NCBI GenBank assembly: GCA_958299035.1
Contig: CATQJL010000223.1
Coordinates: forward strand, 53,922,302 to 53,986,301
Direction: 5' to 3'
From: Cylicocyclus nassatus
Taxonomy: Eukaryota > Nematoda > Chromadorea > Rhabditida > Strongylidae
Length of the DNA: 64,000 nucleotides
The position numbers were made by a program, and so were the translations under genes. Below the pieces are notes generated by a model. The model ran no database searches, had not been told where the DNA came from, and worked only from the letters and a program-made list of their open reading frames with translations. Numbering within the stretch: position 1 is the first letter of the stretch; each line of letters begins with the position of its first letter. Of this stretch, positions 20,880 to 32,599 are shown piece by piece.

Positions 20880-22110
20880 ATCCATGGGTTATTCGCAAAG
20901 TTCTGCAATCCAGCGAGGTTACGAATTCTTTTCACTTCTCCGAAAGTCCGTGTATTCGATACAAATTCCTTTCGCACCTTAGGTTTTATAGAGGTGAAGT
21001 GGTAACATTGATTATTAAAGTTTTTCCACAAGACAGCCTTTCCTTTACATCCTCAAAATTTTTGCTAGTGCTAAAGATTTCCTTTTTATCTTTAGGCTTT
21101 TCCTTAAAAGACGCGGAGTTCACGAAACGCCTCTCAGTCCTACTGTAGAACTACCGTCACTTTGTTGTGCCTGAAAATCCTTGCAATGGATTCAAAGGTT
21201 TTGATAATTCAAGGTTTTATGAAAGTGAAGCGAAATTCATTAATTACCCAGCTCTTTCGAGAGTAGCGGAATTTCTTTGTAATTCTAAATTTTCATACAC
21301 TTGATCCAAATAACTATAACTTCAAGGCCTCTGTTTTTCCCAGGACGCGGAACACGCTCATTACCTCCAAAGCTTTGCTATCAAAAATACAACATCTTCT
21401 AACACTCCTAAGAATCTTCACAGTTTTGAACTTTTTTGGACTTCGCGGCTTCCTACCAGAGATGATGCGGAGCCTTTCACACACTGAAGCTCCATTAGCA
21501 GTATCGCCGTATACCATGCAACGAACTCAAACGCTCAGAAGAGACGCGAGACCCCTTGAACACCCTTCAATTCTTCTAATGCAAGTGCCACTATTTCCTC
21601 CACATTTCCGAGTATCTGCAAACTGCAGCTAACTTCCCCAATACTTAGAGACGCCCAAAACGGCGCGGAACCTGAAAACACTATGACTCTTCTAGCTAAC
21701 GAGCCGCGATTTATTCACATCGAGTTTTGCGCGAACTCCTTCAATCATACTCTCTCCCCAAAAATGACGCGGGCTCTTCAAAAACCCGAAGTTTATTCGC
21801 TAGACGTAGCGCTACTTTCACGTGCGCAAAAACCTTGAGGTAGAGCAAACCATAGCTTAGGCTTTGACGCTTTCCCGTCTTGCGAAACTTTTTAGGTTTT
21901 CTCGAGTCCTTCTATCAGAGAATAACAATTTGGTCACAATTTTGGATCCCGGCAGCTAAACGAGAGCACCACATTTCACACTTTGAGGCATTTTTGTGGG
22001 AAGTGATGAAAACTACCTCACTCAAGATTTTCCTACCAAAAACGAAAATCTTTTTTGAAATCCCAAGCTTCTATTCCATAGCTTCCTTACATAGCTGACT
22101 TCCAGAAGCG
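20880..22110. repeat. Degenerate tandem repeat, about 115-bp period
   Basis: A GACGCGGA-type core recurs at about 21110, 21341, 21460, 21658 and 21762, and another block (GGTTTTAT followed by GTGAAG) recurs at about 20983 and 21213. Spacing is close to multiples of 115 bp. Units are highly diverged, so this is an inference from eye alignment. Frames here read as non-coding. Confidence 0.35.
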
Positions 22111-23510
22111 ACGCTAATGCTAACATATGTCATATCCCTCCTCCTTGCACATCTCGAAGGCCAAAAACTGAACAGTAGTAGGCTTTGTTTTAGCGATATT
22201 TCGCAGACTATGCTCGCGGTGGCTCCTTTGATGGTTACTTCAAAGATCGCGCATGAGGCGACAGCTCCTGGTGTTGCATTGCAAAGATCACTGTTCGGCC
22301 AATTCTACCGTGATCTATGGACAGTACATTCTTGGAGCATAAGTCGAATCAAAAGCAAGCATTTGCTGCTTATTCAAGTCAACTAAATCGAAGATGTAAC
22401 TCTAGAACTACGGATATTCAGGAAGAATTATCAGGGGTACAGTGTATTTTTTATAATCAATATGTAAAACTTGGTTTCAAAACATATCGATTGGCTTTCG
22501 CATATCAGCTTGTCGTTGCTTGCTAGAAGTAGAAAGGGCAAGAAATTAACTTTGACACGTTATAACACTTGAATTGAGTCTTCGCAAGAAAATTATTGGT
22601 AACAAATTTTGCAGACAATTTTTGAAAACTTGAAAAGTTCACAAGTAGGAAGGAAGACAAGAACCACTGATCAATAAGCGTTTTATTAGTTCAAAATAAG
22701 AGCGAAACAAAAAATCAACTTGATTTTCACTGCGCATGTGTCAAAACCAGGGCACGGCACAGGTCGCTTACCAAGCAAGCTGGGTATCGTTTTTAGGAGA
22801 AAAAGCAAAAGGGATTTCCTTTTCGCGGGATAGCATAGCGCTGTCTTTCGATACGGGGTCTGCGTGCCACCGGCACGCTGCCGGCATCCCAGCGGCATGC
22901 TCTTTCAAACAAACAGAAGGCTTTTGCAGCAAAATGAAAATGAAATGACTCCAAAATTGATGGACAATGAGGAGTTGGGACTATGTATGAAAAACCATGA
23001 AAACGTTATGTAAACTGAAGGAATGATCAACTTTTTTTCGGAGTTAGGTGGCTTTCAAATTACGTGGAGACCACGTGAGGTGGCTTGGGAAAGAGAAAGT
23101 CATAAATGTTCCCTCCCTCACATAATTTTTCTACCTTTTTTACACTAGTTTTATCTATACCATAAACCCTAGAAATTGGTTCCTGAACTGCCGCAAACCC
23201 CCTCCTTCCCGCTTAGTTACAACCCCTCGAAAATTTTGAATGGCGCCGGCAACGTTGCTCCAGGCGCGTAGTGCTGCGCGCTAAAACATTATGATGCCAA
23301 TCCGGAGAACATGAATATATCGCGTTTGTTAGATGCTTCTTTGGCGTTTTTTTCGTTTGCTTTGTTCCGTTTCTTTTCATGTGCTTTCTTTTCTAACGTC
23401 TCATGGTAGATGTACTTTCATAGTGAAATTGAAGGGGATTTCGTTTTTTGCAATTTCGGATAGCCACCTTGTGCCAAGCATTGGGGTGATAAAAGGCTTG
23501 ACTTTGTCTT
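22111..23510. other. Intergenic stretch, nothing recognised
   Basis: No feature could be supported here. Confidence 0.4.
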
Positions 23511-23521
23511 GAAGTAACCAA

Positions 23522-24228
23522 GGGCCGCATGCACTAACCCATGTCCCCGCGGGGAGGGGATCGCAGCTTAAAAGAAAGCTTTATATTTCGAAACTCCAGA
23601 TACCTGGATTTCACGTTGTGTACCTTTCCGTAAGTATTCCTACTACCCTTCACCATGAACATGTTGAAGAGGAGCGAGAAGCTGTACGAACCGCATTTTC
23701 CAGCTTTTGTATGATCCCTGATGATCCCCGGCGCTTTTCTTTAAAGTCATTTTTTCTCCGAAGTTAACGAAAAACCTCCAAAGTTGTGCAGATTATCCAA
23801 CCCGACAGTGCTAAGCATGTTCCTGATAAGAACAAATGATATTTTGAAGTCATGAAATTTTCGATGATCCACAGGTCGAAATTTGAGGTTTACCGAAAAA
23901 CTCGACTTTTCAAAAACTTATTTGTTCTCATCAGCAAAATGCTTAGCACTGTTGTGTTAGATGTTCAGTACAGCTTTGGAAAGTTTTCGTTAACTTCGGT
24001 AAAAGAAAAATGACTTAAAAAAAACGCCGGGGATCATCAGGGATCACACAAAAGCTGGAAAATGCGGTTCGTACAGCGTCTCGCTCCTCTTTAACATGTT
24101 CATAGTGAAGGGTAGTAGGAATACTTACGGATCACAACGTAAAATCCAGGTATCTGGAGTTTCAAAATATAAAGTTTTCTTTTAAGCTGCGATCTCCTCC
24201 CCAGCGGGGAGGTTAGTGCATGCGGCCC
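23522..24228. mobile_element. PIF/Harbinger-type foldback MITE, second subfamily
   Basis: The left end GGGCCGCATGCACTAACC is mirrored by GGTTAGTGCATGCGGCCC at the right. Flanks are CAA (23519-23521) and TAA (24229-24231), consistent with a TWA duplication with one change. Arms of about 300 bp fold back. The centre shares AGTGCTAAGCATGTT and the GATGATCC motif with 711-1465, so the two are related subfamilies. Confidence 0.7.
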
Positions 24229-24508
24229 TAAGATAGAGTGTATCATAGAGCTAGGCCACTCGTTTGTATCAAACACTGAAAATCCCAATTTTCATCGAAA
24301 GCAAAATAAGCTCGCTATAATGGTATCTTGTCTAATAAATCATTGAACTGCGCTTTTCAGAGAAAATAAAGTTTGCACTGCAATCCTGGGAGCAGAAGTG
24401 AGATTTTTTTCCAGAGTATTTGACGGTTTTCACACGAAAAATGTCTTTTTTAAAGCAATATACAGTAGGGTCAAGCCGCCAGCGAAACCGAAATTGCACT
24501 TTTTCCTG

Positions 24509-24973
24509 ACAAGGGAAGGATACCAGCATTAGTTGGCGATTGAAGATGAGATGTATATCAGTAGACGCGCCTTTGAACGCTGATTCCAAATCTTCTTTTC
24601 TTTTTCGCGGAATACGTTTCCGAAAGGAGTTGTGGGCGTTCAAATGTCCAATTTTGTGAAGGCCTAGGTGGCCTAAAATTGACGTCAAGCTGTACAAAAA
24701 CACTGGAAAGTGAAAAATTATTCTTGTATCGAGTATATTGTTTGCAAAGAAGGAACACAGCCGGTGGAAATCGCATAGGTGTTGTTTTAGAGCACTTCGC
24801 TGATTTTAAGCCGCTCAATGCTTGGCAAATCTGGACATTCAAACGCTCATAACTTTTTTCGGAAACTTATTCCGCAAAACAGGAAAGCAGATTTGGAATC
24901 AGCGTTCAAAGGCGGATCTAATGATATACATCTCATCTTCAATTGCCAACTAATGTTGGTATCCTTCCCTTGT
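24509..24973. mobile_element. Palindromic element, ACAAGGGAAGG family
   Basis: ACAAGGGAAGGATACCAGCA at the left is mirrored by TATCCTTCCCTTGT at the right, with arms of about 190 bp. The arms encode mirrored frames on opposite strands (AHNSFRK... and AHNFFRK...), a consequence of the inverted repeat and not evidence of genes. The inner arm motif GATTTGGAATCAGCGTT is shared with 25603-26057, 41275-45095 and 52374-52503. Confidence 0.65.
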
Positions 24974-25602
24974 GAGAGCAAAAGCATATTTTCCAAAGTA
25001 GTCACAAAAAATTTGCAAAAACTAAGTGTGAAAGGTATATCCTGTAAAAGTGTCCTGACGTAAATATTATCAAGCCGTTTTTTAGCGAGACTGAGCTTAG
25101 CACGTTGCCAAAGTAAAATCTTTCAGAGTATTAGAAAAAGTTTATATCGAGTGCAGAATTTTTCTGCAAAACAACTTTGCCGTGAAAATCTTTGGGTTGT
25201 CCTCAAATACACAAACCCATTGTAAGCAGCACTCACCGAATTTCACAGATACATTTCGAAAGAGCACGATTTCTTTGGGAATAGCTCGCAAATAAGTATA
25301 AGTCAGCCCTGCGCTTTTTTGACGGCAAAGCGAGATTTCTCTGACATTACGTATTAATCAAGTTCTGACGAAGATGTTAAGCTGCTCATTCTGTGCCTTT
25401 TCTTATATCGAGATCAAGCCCGCTCCTCTGTTTTTTCTTTCTGTTGACAAACGTAGGATCTTTTTAAAACAGGAAAACCCGAAAGTATTTTTTCTGCATA
25501 TTTTTTCGTAAAAACCACCTCTAAAACCTAATCCTTGGGAAATCTTCCTGGCTTGCCGCAAGAAGCCTGTTTTCTTTTCTGGAAATAAGACCAAGCTCAC
25601 TC

Positions 25603-26057
25603 ACAAGGGAATGGTCAGAAGTCAAAGTGGCCAAACCAAACAAGCTGCATACCATTCGATGCAGCATAAAATGCTGATTTCAAATCTATCTTCCATATCT
25701 GCAGAGCGCCTTTGTAGGCGAAGTTGTGAGCAGCTTTAATGCGAAAAAACCGTATACAAAATTTGCAAAATTAGGCGCATGGTTGCTCTTTCAGCCCCAC
25801 TCTAGGTACGGATCATATGATGTGACCTAGTTGCATGTTTTGGTCCAACACTGAGCCACGAATGGCTTTGTACGGCCAAGTTTGCACTTTACACGCACAA
25901 TTTCTTAGCAAAATAATGGCATTCAACGGCTTATAATTTCGTCCACAAAAGCGCTCTGCAGATAAGGAAAACAGATTTAGAGTCAGCATTTTATGCTGCA
26001 TCTAATGGTATGCAGCTTGTATGGATTGGCCACTTCGACTTCTGACCATTCCCTTGT
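25603..26057. mobile_element. Palindromic element, ACAAGGGAATGG family
   Basis: ACAAGGGAATGGTCAGAAGT at the left is mirrored by ACTTCTGACCATTCCCTTGT at the right. Arms of about 170 bp contain GCAGCATAAAATGCTGA and the shared CTGCAGAGCGC block. At 455 bp it is nearly the same length as 24509-24973, supporting one family. It appears to interrupt an older relative of the satellite that follows. Confidence 0.65.
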
Positions 26058-26099
26058 CAGATCTTTTTGGATGGAGGGGGGGGGGGGGGGGGAAGGAAG

Positions 26100-27560
26100 C
26101 AATTATAGGAATCCCCAAAGTAGAAGAACCCAAGGTATCTTCTTTTTTGATTTTTATCTGTGACCATTCTTATTTTGAGGTGAAGTTCCTGCCGCTCAAA
26201 GTCCCTGGTCCTTTCTGTCAACGAGACCATGTTGCCCCCTCTTTTCTTTTTGAGCAGAAGTAAGAATTCCTCAGTGAAAAGAAAACCGAAAGTTCTTTCA
26301 ACACCAATTTTTGTCAATAAAGCTCGAAACTCCAAAAAAAAATCTCGCACCCGCGAAGCCTTTAGTCTTTTTTTGCCAGCGAGACCATGTTCGCCCTGCC
26401 CTTTTCGTTTGGGCAAAAGAGGATTTATTTAAAAAATGTGGAAGTGTCTTTCGACAAATTTTTCGAAATTTGTCTGTGAAACCTAGGAATTCCCAAGGAA
26501 AAGTTCGTGCCGCATTAAGTCCGTGGTCTTTTCTGTCGACGGCCATGTTGCCTCCTTTTTTTGGGCAGAAGTAAGAATTCCTCAGTGAAAAGAAAACCGA
26601 AAGTTCTTTCGACATCAAATTTTGTCAGTAAAGCTTGGAACTCCTAAAAAAAATTTCGCCCCCCAAAGTTCCTGGTTTTTTGCCAGCGAGACCATGTTCG
26701 CCCTGACCTTTTCTGCTTGGGCAAGAGTAAGAATTCCTCAGTGAAAAGAAAACTGAAAGTTCTTTCGAGATCAAATTTTGTTTGTAAAGCTTGGAACTTC
26801 AAAAAAAATTTCGCGCCCACGAAGCTCTCAGTCTTTTTTGCCAGCGAAACCATGTCCGCCCTGCTCTTTTATTTGGGCAAAAGTAGGATTTTTCCAGTGA
26901 GAAGAAAACCGAAAGTTCTTTCGAGATCAAATTTTGTTTGTAAAACTTGAAGCTCCTAAAAAAAATTTCGCCACACAAAGTTCCTGGTTTTTTTTTTGCC
27001 AGCGAGACCATGTTCGCCCTGCCTTTTTCGGTTTGGGCAAAAGTAGGATTTTCCCAGTGAAAAAGACGGAAGTACCTTTCGACAAATTTTTCAAATCGTC
27101 TGTGAAACCTTGTAATTCCTAAGGAAAAGTTTGTGCCGCATGAAGTCCGTGGTCTTTTCTGCCAGAGAGACCATCTTCACACTGTTCTGTTTTGTGAACA
27201 AATTTGGGATTTTCTCATCGGAAAAACCTGGGAGTTTTCGACACTATTTCAGAATTTGTCCATGAAACCTTGCAGTTCCTAGAAATAAGTTCGTGCCGCA
27301 TAAGGTTCCTGGTCTCTTCTCTCAACGAGACCATGTTCGTCCTGCCTCTTTTCTTTAAGGGCAGAAGTAGGATTTTGTTAGTGTTTGAATTCGAGCATCC
27401 TTCGGGGAGCTTCCTTCGAAAATCTGTATGGAAAGAGTGATTTTTGAGGAGAAGTTTCTGACGCATAAACTCCGTGGTTCTAAGCTAACTTCCCCGCGAG
27501 ACTGATGACTCCACGCTGCCGTTTTGAAAGCGAAAGTTCGATTTTGCTCGAATACCCCAC
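26100..27560. repeat. Satellite array, about 158-bp unit, roughly 9 copies
   Basis: The block GCGAGACCATGTTCGCCCTG recurs at about 26223, 26381, 26540, 26687, 26845, 27003, 27164 and 27328, with a degenerate ninth near 27500. Spacing is 147-172 bp, mostly 158. Each unit also carries GGGCAAAAGTAGGATTTTTC and GAAAGTTCTTTCGA-like blocks. The period is not a multiple of three and frames shift between units, so the many short frames are non-coding. Fainter relatives continue on both sides (about 25310-25600 and 27870-28040). A 17-base G run sits at 26076-26092 just before it. Confidence 0.75.
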
Positions 27561-27650
27561 TTTCATGAAAATTAGTTGTTTTGATTAGCTACTCACAAAT
27601 TTATAGAAATTATTTCCGAAAGATATTTTGCGTCGAAGCGTTTTGCCTTA

Positions 27651-27853
27651 GGCCCCGGACAGACTTCACGCGATTTGATCGTCGCGACTCAATCGCCGAC
27701 ATTTCCATTCATTTTCATTTCACATTCAAAAATTTCGGGTTGGAAAAGTATCACAACCGAAATGCAAGTTGATCGGCATGGAATGATGTTGTAACAGTTG
27801 TCTTGTCGCGATCCAGTCGCGACGATCAAATCGCGTGAAGTCTGTCCGGGGCC
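27651..27853. mobile_element. 203-bp Harbinger-type MITE
   Basis: The left end GGCCCCGGACAGACTTCACG is mirrored at the right end, with arms matching for over 40 bp (through TCGTCGCGACT). TTA flanks at 27648-27650 and 27854-27856, the classic TWA duplication. It splits a degenerate unit of the satellite array. Confidence 0.85.
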
Positions 27854-28047
27854 TTAGAGGTGCTGAGCTGTTTTCACGCTTTACCGAAGTTTCCACGATG
27901 CAGTCCAGAAAGCAAAAGTGAGATTTTGCTTAACTACTTCATGAAAATTTGATATTTTGTGCAAAAAAAATTGCCATAGAGTTTTATGTCGGCTTTTCCC
28001 TCGAGTCCGCAGTTTTACATTGCTGGACTGTAAATGTGGCATACCTA

Positions 28048-28725
28048 CAGGGTGTCCCAAAAGTAAGTACACACTTTTCAATCGTTAATATCTCTCTTCC
28101 CATTGCGTCTTTTTCAGCCATTTAAGAGTTATCCTGTAGAGGAGGCTTCAACTTAGATTTACAGTATTGAGCGAATCACCGACCGATCTTCATTACTGTA
28201 GGATTACTGTAGGAACTTCGACAAGGATTTTAGGCTGTTGCAAGCCATGTTCTGTCTCGGAACAAAACCAGACAAGCCAAAAACTTCTATACTATGGTAG
28301 TGGAAGCCGCTGATTTCGAATATGAAACTACCACATGTCTCTGATGCTTCTTTCCTAAGTTATCCCAGGTAAACCGTATTAACCGAGTTACCAGCATTTG
28401 TCCGAACTGCAATTACACTGTCAGAAAAGCTGAAAACACTTATAAAAAGTTGTGTAACGGAATCGGCGTGCGCGAAAACCCTAGTACACGATTTTTCAGA
28501 TTTTTTGAGAAAATTTTGTCGGATGGCATATTTCACAATGGTTCCACATGCTGGAAGTTCTTACCGTAATCCTACAGTAACGAAAAGCGATCGGAGATTC
28601 GATGGATACTAAAAACCTAAGTTGAAGCCTCCTCTACAAAATGGTACTTGAACGGCGGAAGAAGACCCAATGGGAAGAGAGATATTAACGATTGAAAAGT
28701 GTGTACTTACTTTTGGGACACCTTG
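28048..28725. mobile_element. TA-flanked palindromic MITE, CAGGGTGTCCC family, subfamily D
   Basis: The left end CAGGGTGTCCCAAAAGTAAG is mirrored by a right end closing TTTTGGGACACCTTG. TA flanks at 28046-28047 and 28726-28727. The body is a long inverted repeat and contains ATTACTGTAGGATTACTGTA, a motif kept in the three sister copies at 37269, 42963 and 44358. TA duplication and the terminus fit Tc1/mariner mobilisation. No transposase. Confidence 0.8.
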
Positions 28726-28729
28726 TATA

Positions 28730-29860
28730 TTGGATAATCTCAAAAGCAGACTTTTCAAAAAGATAAATGAGAATCATGTATTGAGGCGGAGCCGGCTTCA
28801 GCCGGCTTGCAGCGAGGTACCGTTAGCCACAGCTTTCCTTGAGCAAAATATGATAACGTGAAGAATTCTCCATGCGGTTCTCCCTACAAGTTACAAAAGA
28901 TCGCTCGCAAAAAAAAATTCCGAGATTATCTGAGTGAGATTCTCCCAAAATGCTTGCTTTCAAAGGATAGATGTTTTAGCAGATTCAGAAAGAGATAGAT
29001 GAGAACATTCGTAATGAAGTCCTTTCCCTAGGACCCTTGCTTTCTCTTCAAACAAGACCAAGCCTTTCTCTGCGGCAAAGGTAGATTTTGTAGAAGCGTT
29101 TAACAGCAGTTTCTTTTGATGGATCACGGAATATGGAGAGTGAGTGAAGATATTCTCTTTGAAAGTGTCAAACTGAAACCAAACTTCGTCGAAAGTAAAT
29201 GGTCGCACTATCGCAAGCGGATTCAATGCGATTAGCAGGCTGATTATTTATATGTTGAATAAAAAAGCTTCAGCTCCCATCAAGCTGACAAAAATAGGTA
29301 GCGTTGACTTGAATGGTTTTTGTAGTGAGGCAGATTTGTGATAATTTCGTTGAGATGCTTGCGCACGATGATTGTTCTTTCCCAGATCTAACCCCCCCCC
29401 CCCTTCAACACAGTTCCAGGAATGCTCAGTTTTCACAGATTTTTACCAATCTTCGAAAGAGTTTTCCATAGTTTTCCTTGGAACTTGTCTGTGAAAGGAA
29501 TATGAACTTTCCAGAAGGAGGTTAAATAGACGATATGTGTAGAATGTGGGTGACAGAAAGCTGTTAAGTTTGTCACAGATGAGATTGAAGCCTAATTTCA
29601 CACCTATTAGAGAGAACATGAAGAAAGCTTTCCAATGATATGCAGATTTTACATCGGAAAAGAAAGTTTATGGAATTAAGCTGTTCGGAATAGGTCTAGA
29701 GAAAAGGACATCATTTTTGCGCTAATCTGATACGTTTACTCTCGCAAACGGACCTGTTGTAATGATAGAGACTTACAGCAAGGAGTTGGAGACGCTTGAT
29801 AAACATAAAACGCTCGATAAATATGCGTAAAGTTGAAGTTTCAGTAGGTTGTTTATATCA
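28730..29860. other. Intergenic stretch, nothing firm
   Basis: No exon or complete element was seen. A 12-base C run lies at 29392-29403. Confidence 0.4.
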
Positions 29861-29862
29861 AA

Positions 29863-29900
29863 CCAGTGCGTCACCTCTGCTTCGCAGAGGCTCGCACTGG
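29863..29900. repeat. Bulged hairpin
   Basis: CCAGTGCG-TCA-CCTCTGC-TTC-GCAGAGG-CT-CGCACTGG forms an 8-bp plus 7-bp stem with asymmetric bulges and a 3-base loop. It may mark the edge of an unclassified repeat that ends in the CAGA/CA run at 30501-30536. Confidence 0.6.
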
Positions 29901-30500
29901 CTCTTCTATCTGTATGTCATACTCATTCCCGCATAACATGGCATTGAAACATACTGCGCAATGCCCGCCTACACGAACGATTCGTAAACAACTACTCATA
30001 CCCCTAAGCTTTTTCGTATGAGATCGGTATTTTGCGTGGATGTAACTTTGGAAGATGAAGAACAAATGCAAATTTGAAGAGGTTTTGAAACTTTTTTTGG
30101 CTTGGTAGTTGCCATGAGGACAATAGTTATCGTGAGCTACATCTCTATGCAAAAATTTTCTCAAATGCTTAGGTAAAACCACGGCGGATTGACCATTTAC
30201 GCGAACATTTCTTTTTGGCGTCTTTTTCGTAAAGTAGCAAACCTTTGGTCACTTTTTGGTCTAAAGTTCATGGCTTACACATCAACCTGTTAAACACATC
30301 CACGGCTTTGCAAAGAACGTTGACACGGACCAAATTTTGCGGGCCAGAAGCCAAGTGGATCCGTTTGACGCGCAAATTCTGAGGGACCCACTCAACGAAT
30401 CTGTTCGTGCTTTTGCATGCTGGAGTTCTACGTTGGTAGCATGCGCTATGTAAAATTTGGGCTCGGATGGTGGCTGGAACCCGCTGTATGAATTTCGTTA

Positions 30501-30536
30501 CAGACAGACAGACAGACAGACAGACACACACACACA
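30501..30536. repeat. (CAGA)n(CA)n microsatellite
   Basis: About six CAGA units run directly into about six CA units. Similar ACAGACAT runs end the repeats at 20690 and 42775, so this may be the tail of a related retroelement. Confidence 0.8.
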
Positions 30537-30539
30537 AAG

Positions 30540-31090
30540 TCACGTAAACACCCTTACCCCGTTATCATAAGTTATGATCTCTTTACGAGTGTATAGGTAA
30601 TGTCTAGTAAACTCTCCTTTATATGATGCAAGAAAAAGTAAATCATGAATGGACCCCATCACCGAGGCACGGAGGGTTTGGCTTAGAGAGGGGGAGGGGC
30701 TGGATATGGTTGGATACCCTCAAAACGGCTTAGTCCACATCTGTGAATCCTGCTTACTCAAGCGACTGACAAGTGAATCTTCGCTTATTTTCTTCCGTAA
30801 TAGGAGTTAAGACAAATTTCTTTGACTCAATTTCTGCTTGATTTGGATGCAGCTAACAACATGTTATCTAATACATGCATCAAACTGACATGGCAGTCTA
30901 TTCAGCAATAATCTCATTATCAATAAAAAATGTCCTTCTCCAGTTATTATGAGTCCTATGTAAGACTGCCTATCAGTGCCGTCTATGCCGGTGACTTCCT
31001 GTGAAAGTCCATTGACCATGTAGTTCGTCAAAATTGTATCAACTATCCACCACGTTCAGTTAAACATCCTCGACATCTTTCTCTACCACA
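30540..31090. other. Intergenic stretch, nothing recognised
   Basis: No feature could be supported here. Confidence 0.4.
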
Positions 31091-31092
31091 TA

Positions 31093-31268
31093 CCATTTGA
31101 TTCAATTGGCTTGGCATCGGCAAAGGCGGGGCTTCATGACCTAATTAAGACTAGGTAATGATCAGAGAGCACTCGCGCGAGAGAGACGCAGGAGCGTCGC
31201 GGGCGCGAGAGGCCTCAATTAGATCACAAAACCCCGCCTTGATGGTGCGAAGCCAGTTGAATCAAAGG
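31093..31268. mobile_element. 176-bp hairpin MITE
   Basis: The left arm CCATTTGATTCAATTGGCTT and the right arm, which ends AAGCCAGTTGAATCAAAGG, are inverted copies. They extend inwards to GGCGGGGCTT/AACCCCGCC. The loop is GC-rich with CGCGCGAG/CTCGCGCG-type palindromes. Flanks TA and TTA are compatible with a TWA or TA target, not resolved. Confidence 0.6.
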
Positions 31269-31671
31269 TTATATGCAAGTGTGGTCGTAATTCTTCCCTC
31301 CGCTCCCCGCCCCCTCCCCCCCCCCCTCCCCCGGTCGAGTGGGTCTGATATATCTCACTTCTGAAGGTCAAAAGCAGCTGAGATTCCTTTCACTCGGAAG
31401 CAACGGGCGCACCCTATCGCACTTATGCTTCTAGATGCTGACAAAGAGAACGATGACGTCAGGGGAACAAAGTCTTAGAGAGCTGTCACCAATTCTAACA
31501 TCTCTCTCGTTGGCGTTCACCAACTTCCTTCTTACTGAGGACCACAATCAACAGTTCGGGTGACTTTGTGGGCCTTGTAGCCGCTTTTTGACTGTAAGGC
31601 CAAGGATAGGTTGAGAACTGCAACATTATTGGAAGTGATGAAGGTTCGTGCAGCTCAGGCAAGCGACTTAA

Positions 31672-32592
31672 AGGCAGTGGCTCGGCAAATCTCAATCAAG
31701 TCAAATTTGCGCTTACCTGGGGTTTTTCAATACGCTGATCCCGAAAATCCACTTTTGAAAGCTTGGGCAAAAATGAGCGTTTTTTAATGTCATTCCCTTT
31801 GATATTGGACGAGTGGAGCAAGGTCGATGACGCTAAATCGTGGCAGGACCCAACGGTTATAGCGTTGCGGCGGGCAGCTTCCAATGGTGAGAAGGAAATT
31901 GCCAACTTGTCCAGATGCGTGTGAGATTGGCCTGCTCGTGTAAGTCCGAGAGCGACTTTCTCGGCAAGGAAAGCATGCTGTGCAATCGGGATTGCACTAT
32001 TTTCATAGTTGGGCGATAAGGAACCTACCGCGTTAAAATTTCGAGTTGTTGGATTTTGCCGATCCATTGCTTTTAAGCGTGGAAAAGGCAGGGCGTCAAT
32101 CGTTGATCAAGCATGGAAAATGTTTAGAGAGCACGTTCGCGACAGTGTGGTGTAGGAAAGGCGTTGCACTTTAACAAGGCCGCACGAGCCCCCTTTACTC
32201 CTAGTGATACAGAGTACAGTTCTTAGCATTCGGTCATATCCTCACATAAGCTGAGTTCACTTCGGCAGCCCCAGCGCAAATAATTCACTCAAGGCCGAGA
32301 AATTCGCATCCACACCCCCCGGTATCATAACTAACGACGTGCATCGCGCTTGCTTGGTTTCGCGCGAGAATCACGCTAAAATGATGGGTCGTGATACGAA
32401 ATCAAATGAGCTGATGCAAGTTCGTTAATTCGATACTGGGGTCTGATTTGGAGATAAGTATCTGACCGAATGCGCCAAGTAAGCTGCCCCATGGGCAGTT
32501 CTCAGTTAAGGGTCAAAATTACTTCCTCATATGTCCACATTTGTTACTTTCTATGAGATCCTCATATGTCCACATTTGCCTAAACGCTGCTC
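31672..32592. mobile_element. Diverged TTAA-type element, AGGCAGTGGCTCGGC end
   Basis: The left end AGGCAGTGGCTCGGCAAATC follows TTAA at 31668-31671. A weak mirrored right end (ATTTGCCTAAACGCTGC) lies at 32574-32590. The segment 32270-32590 is a diverged copy of 14450-14735 (CAGCGCAAATAA...TCATATGTCCACATTTG). The right boundary is uncertain, and the inner 31700-32250 part is unexplained. Confidence 0.45.
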
Positions 32593-32599
32593 TCATTTT

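Noticed and set aside
24332..25063. Similar proteins on opposite strands (AHNSFRK.../AHNFFRK...)
   Set aside because: They are the two arms of an inverted repeat read in opposite directions, not paralogous genes.
26021..27466. Repeated peptides such as GRTWSRWQKK on the minus strand
   Set aside because: They come from a 158-bp satellite whose period shifts the reading frame; no continuous repeat protein is encoded.
26100..28040. CRISPR-like array
   Set aside because: Units are long, adjacent and diverged with no unique spacers, and the genome is eukaryotic.
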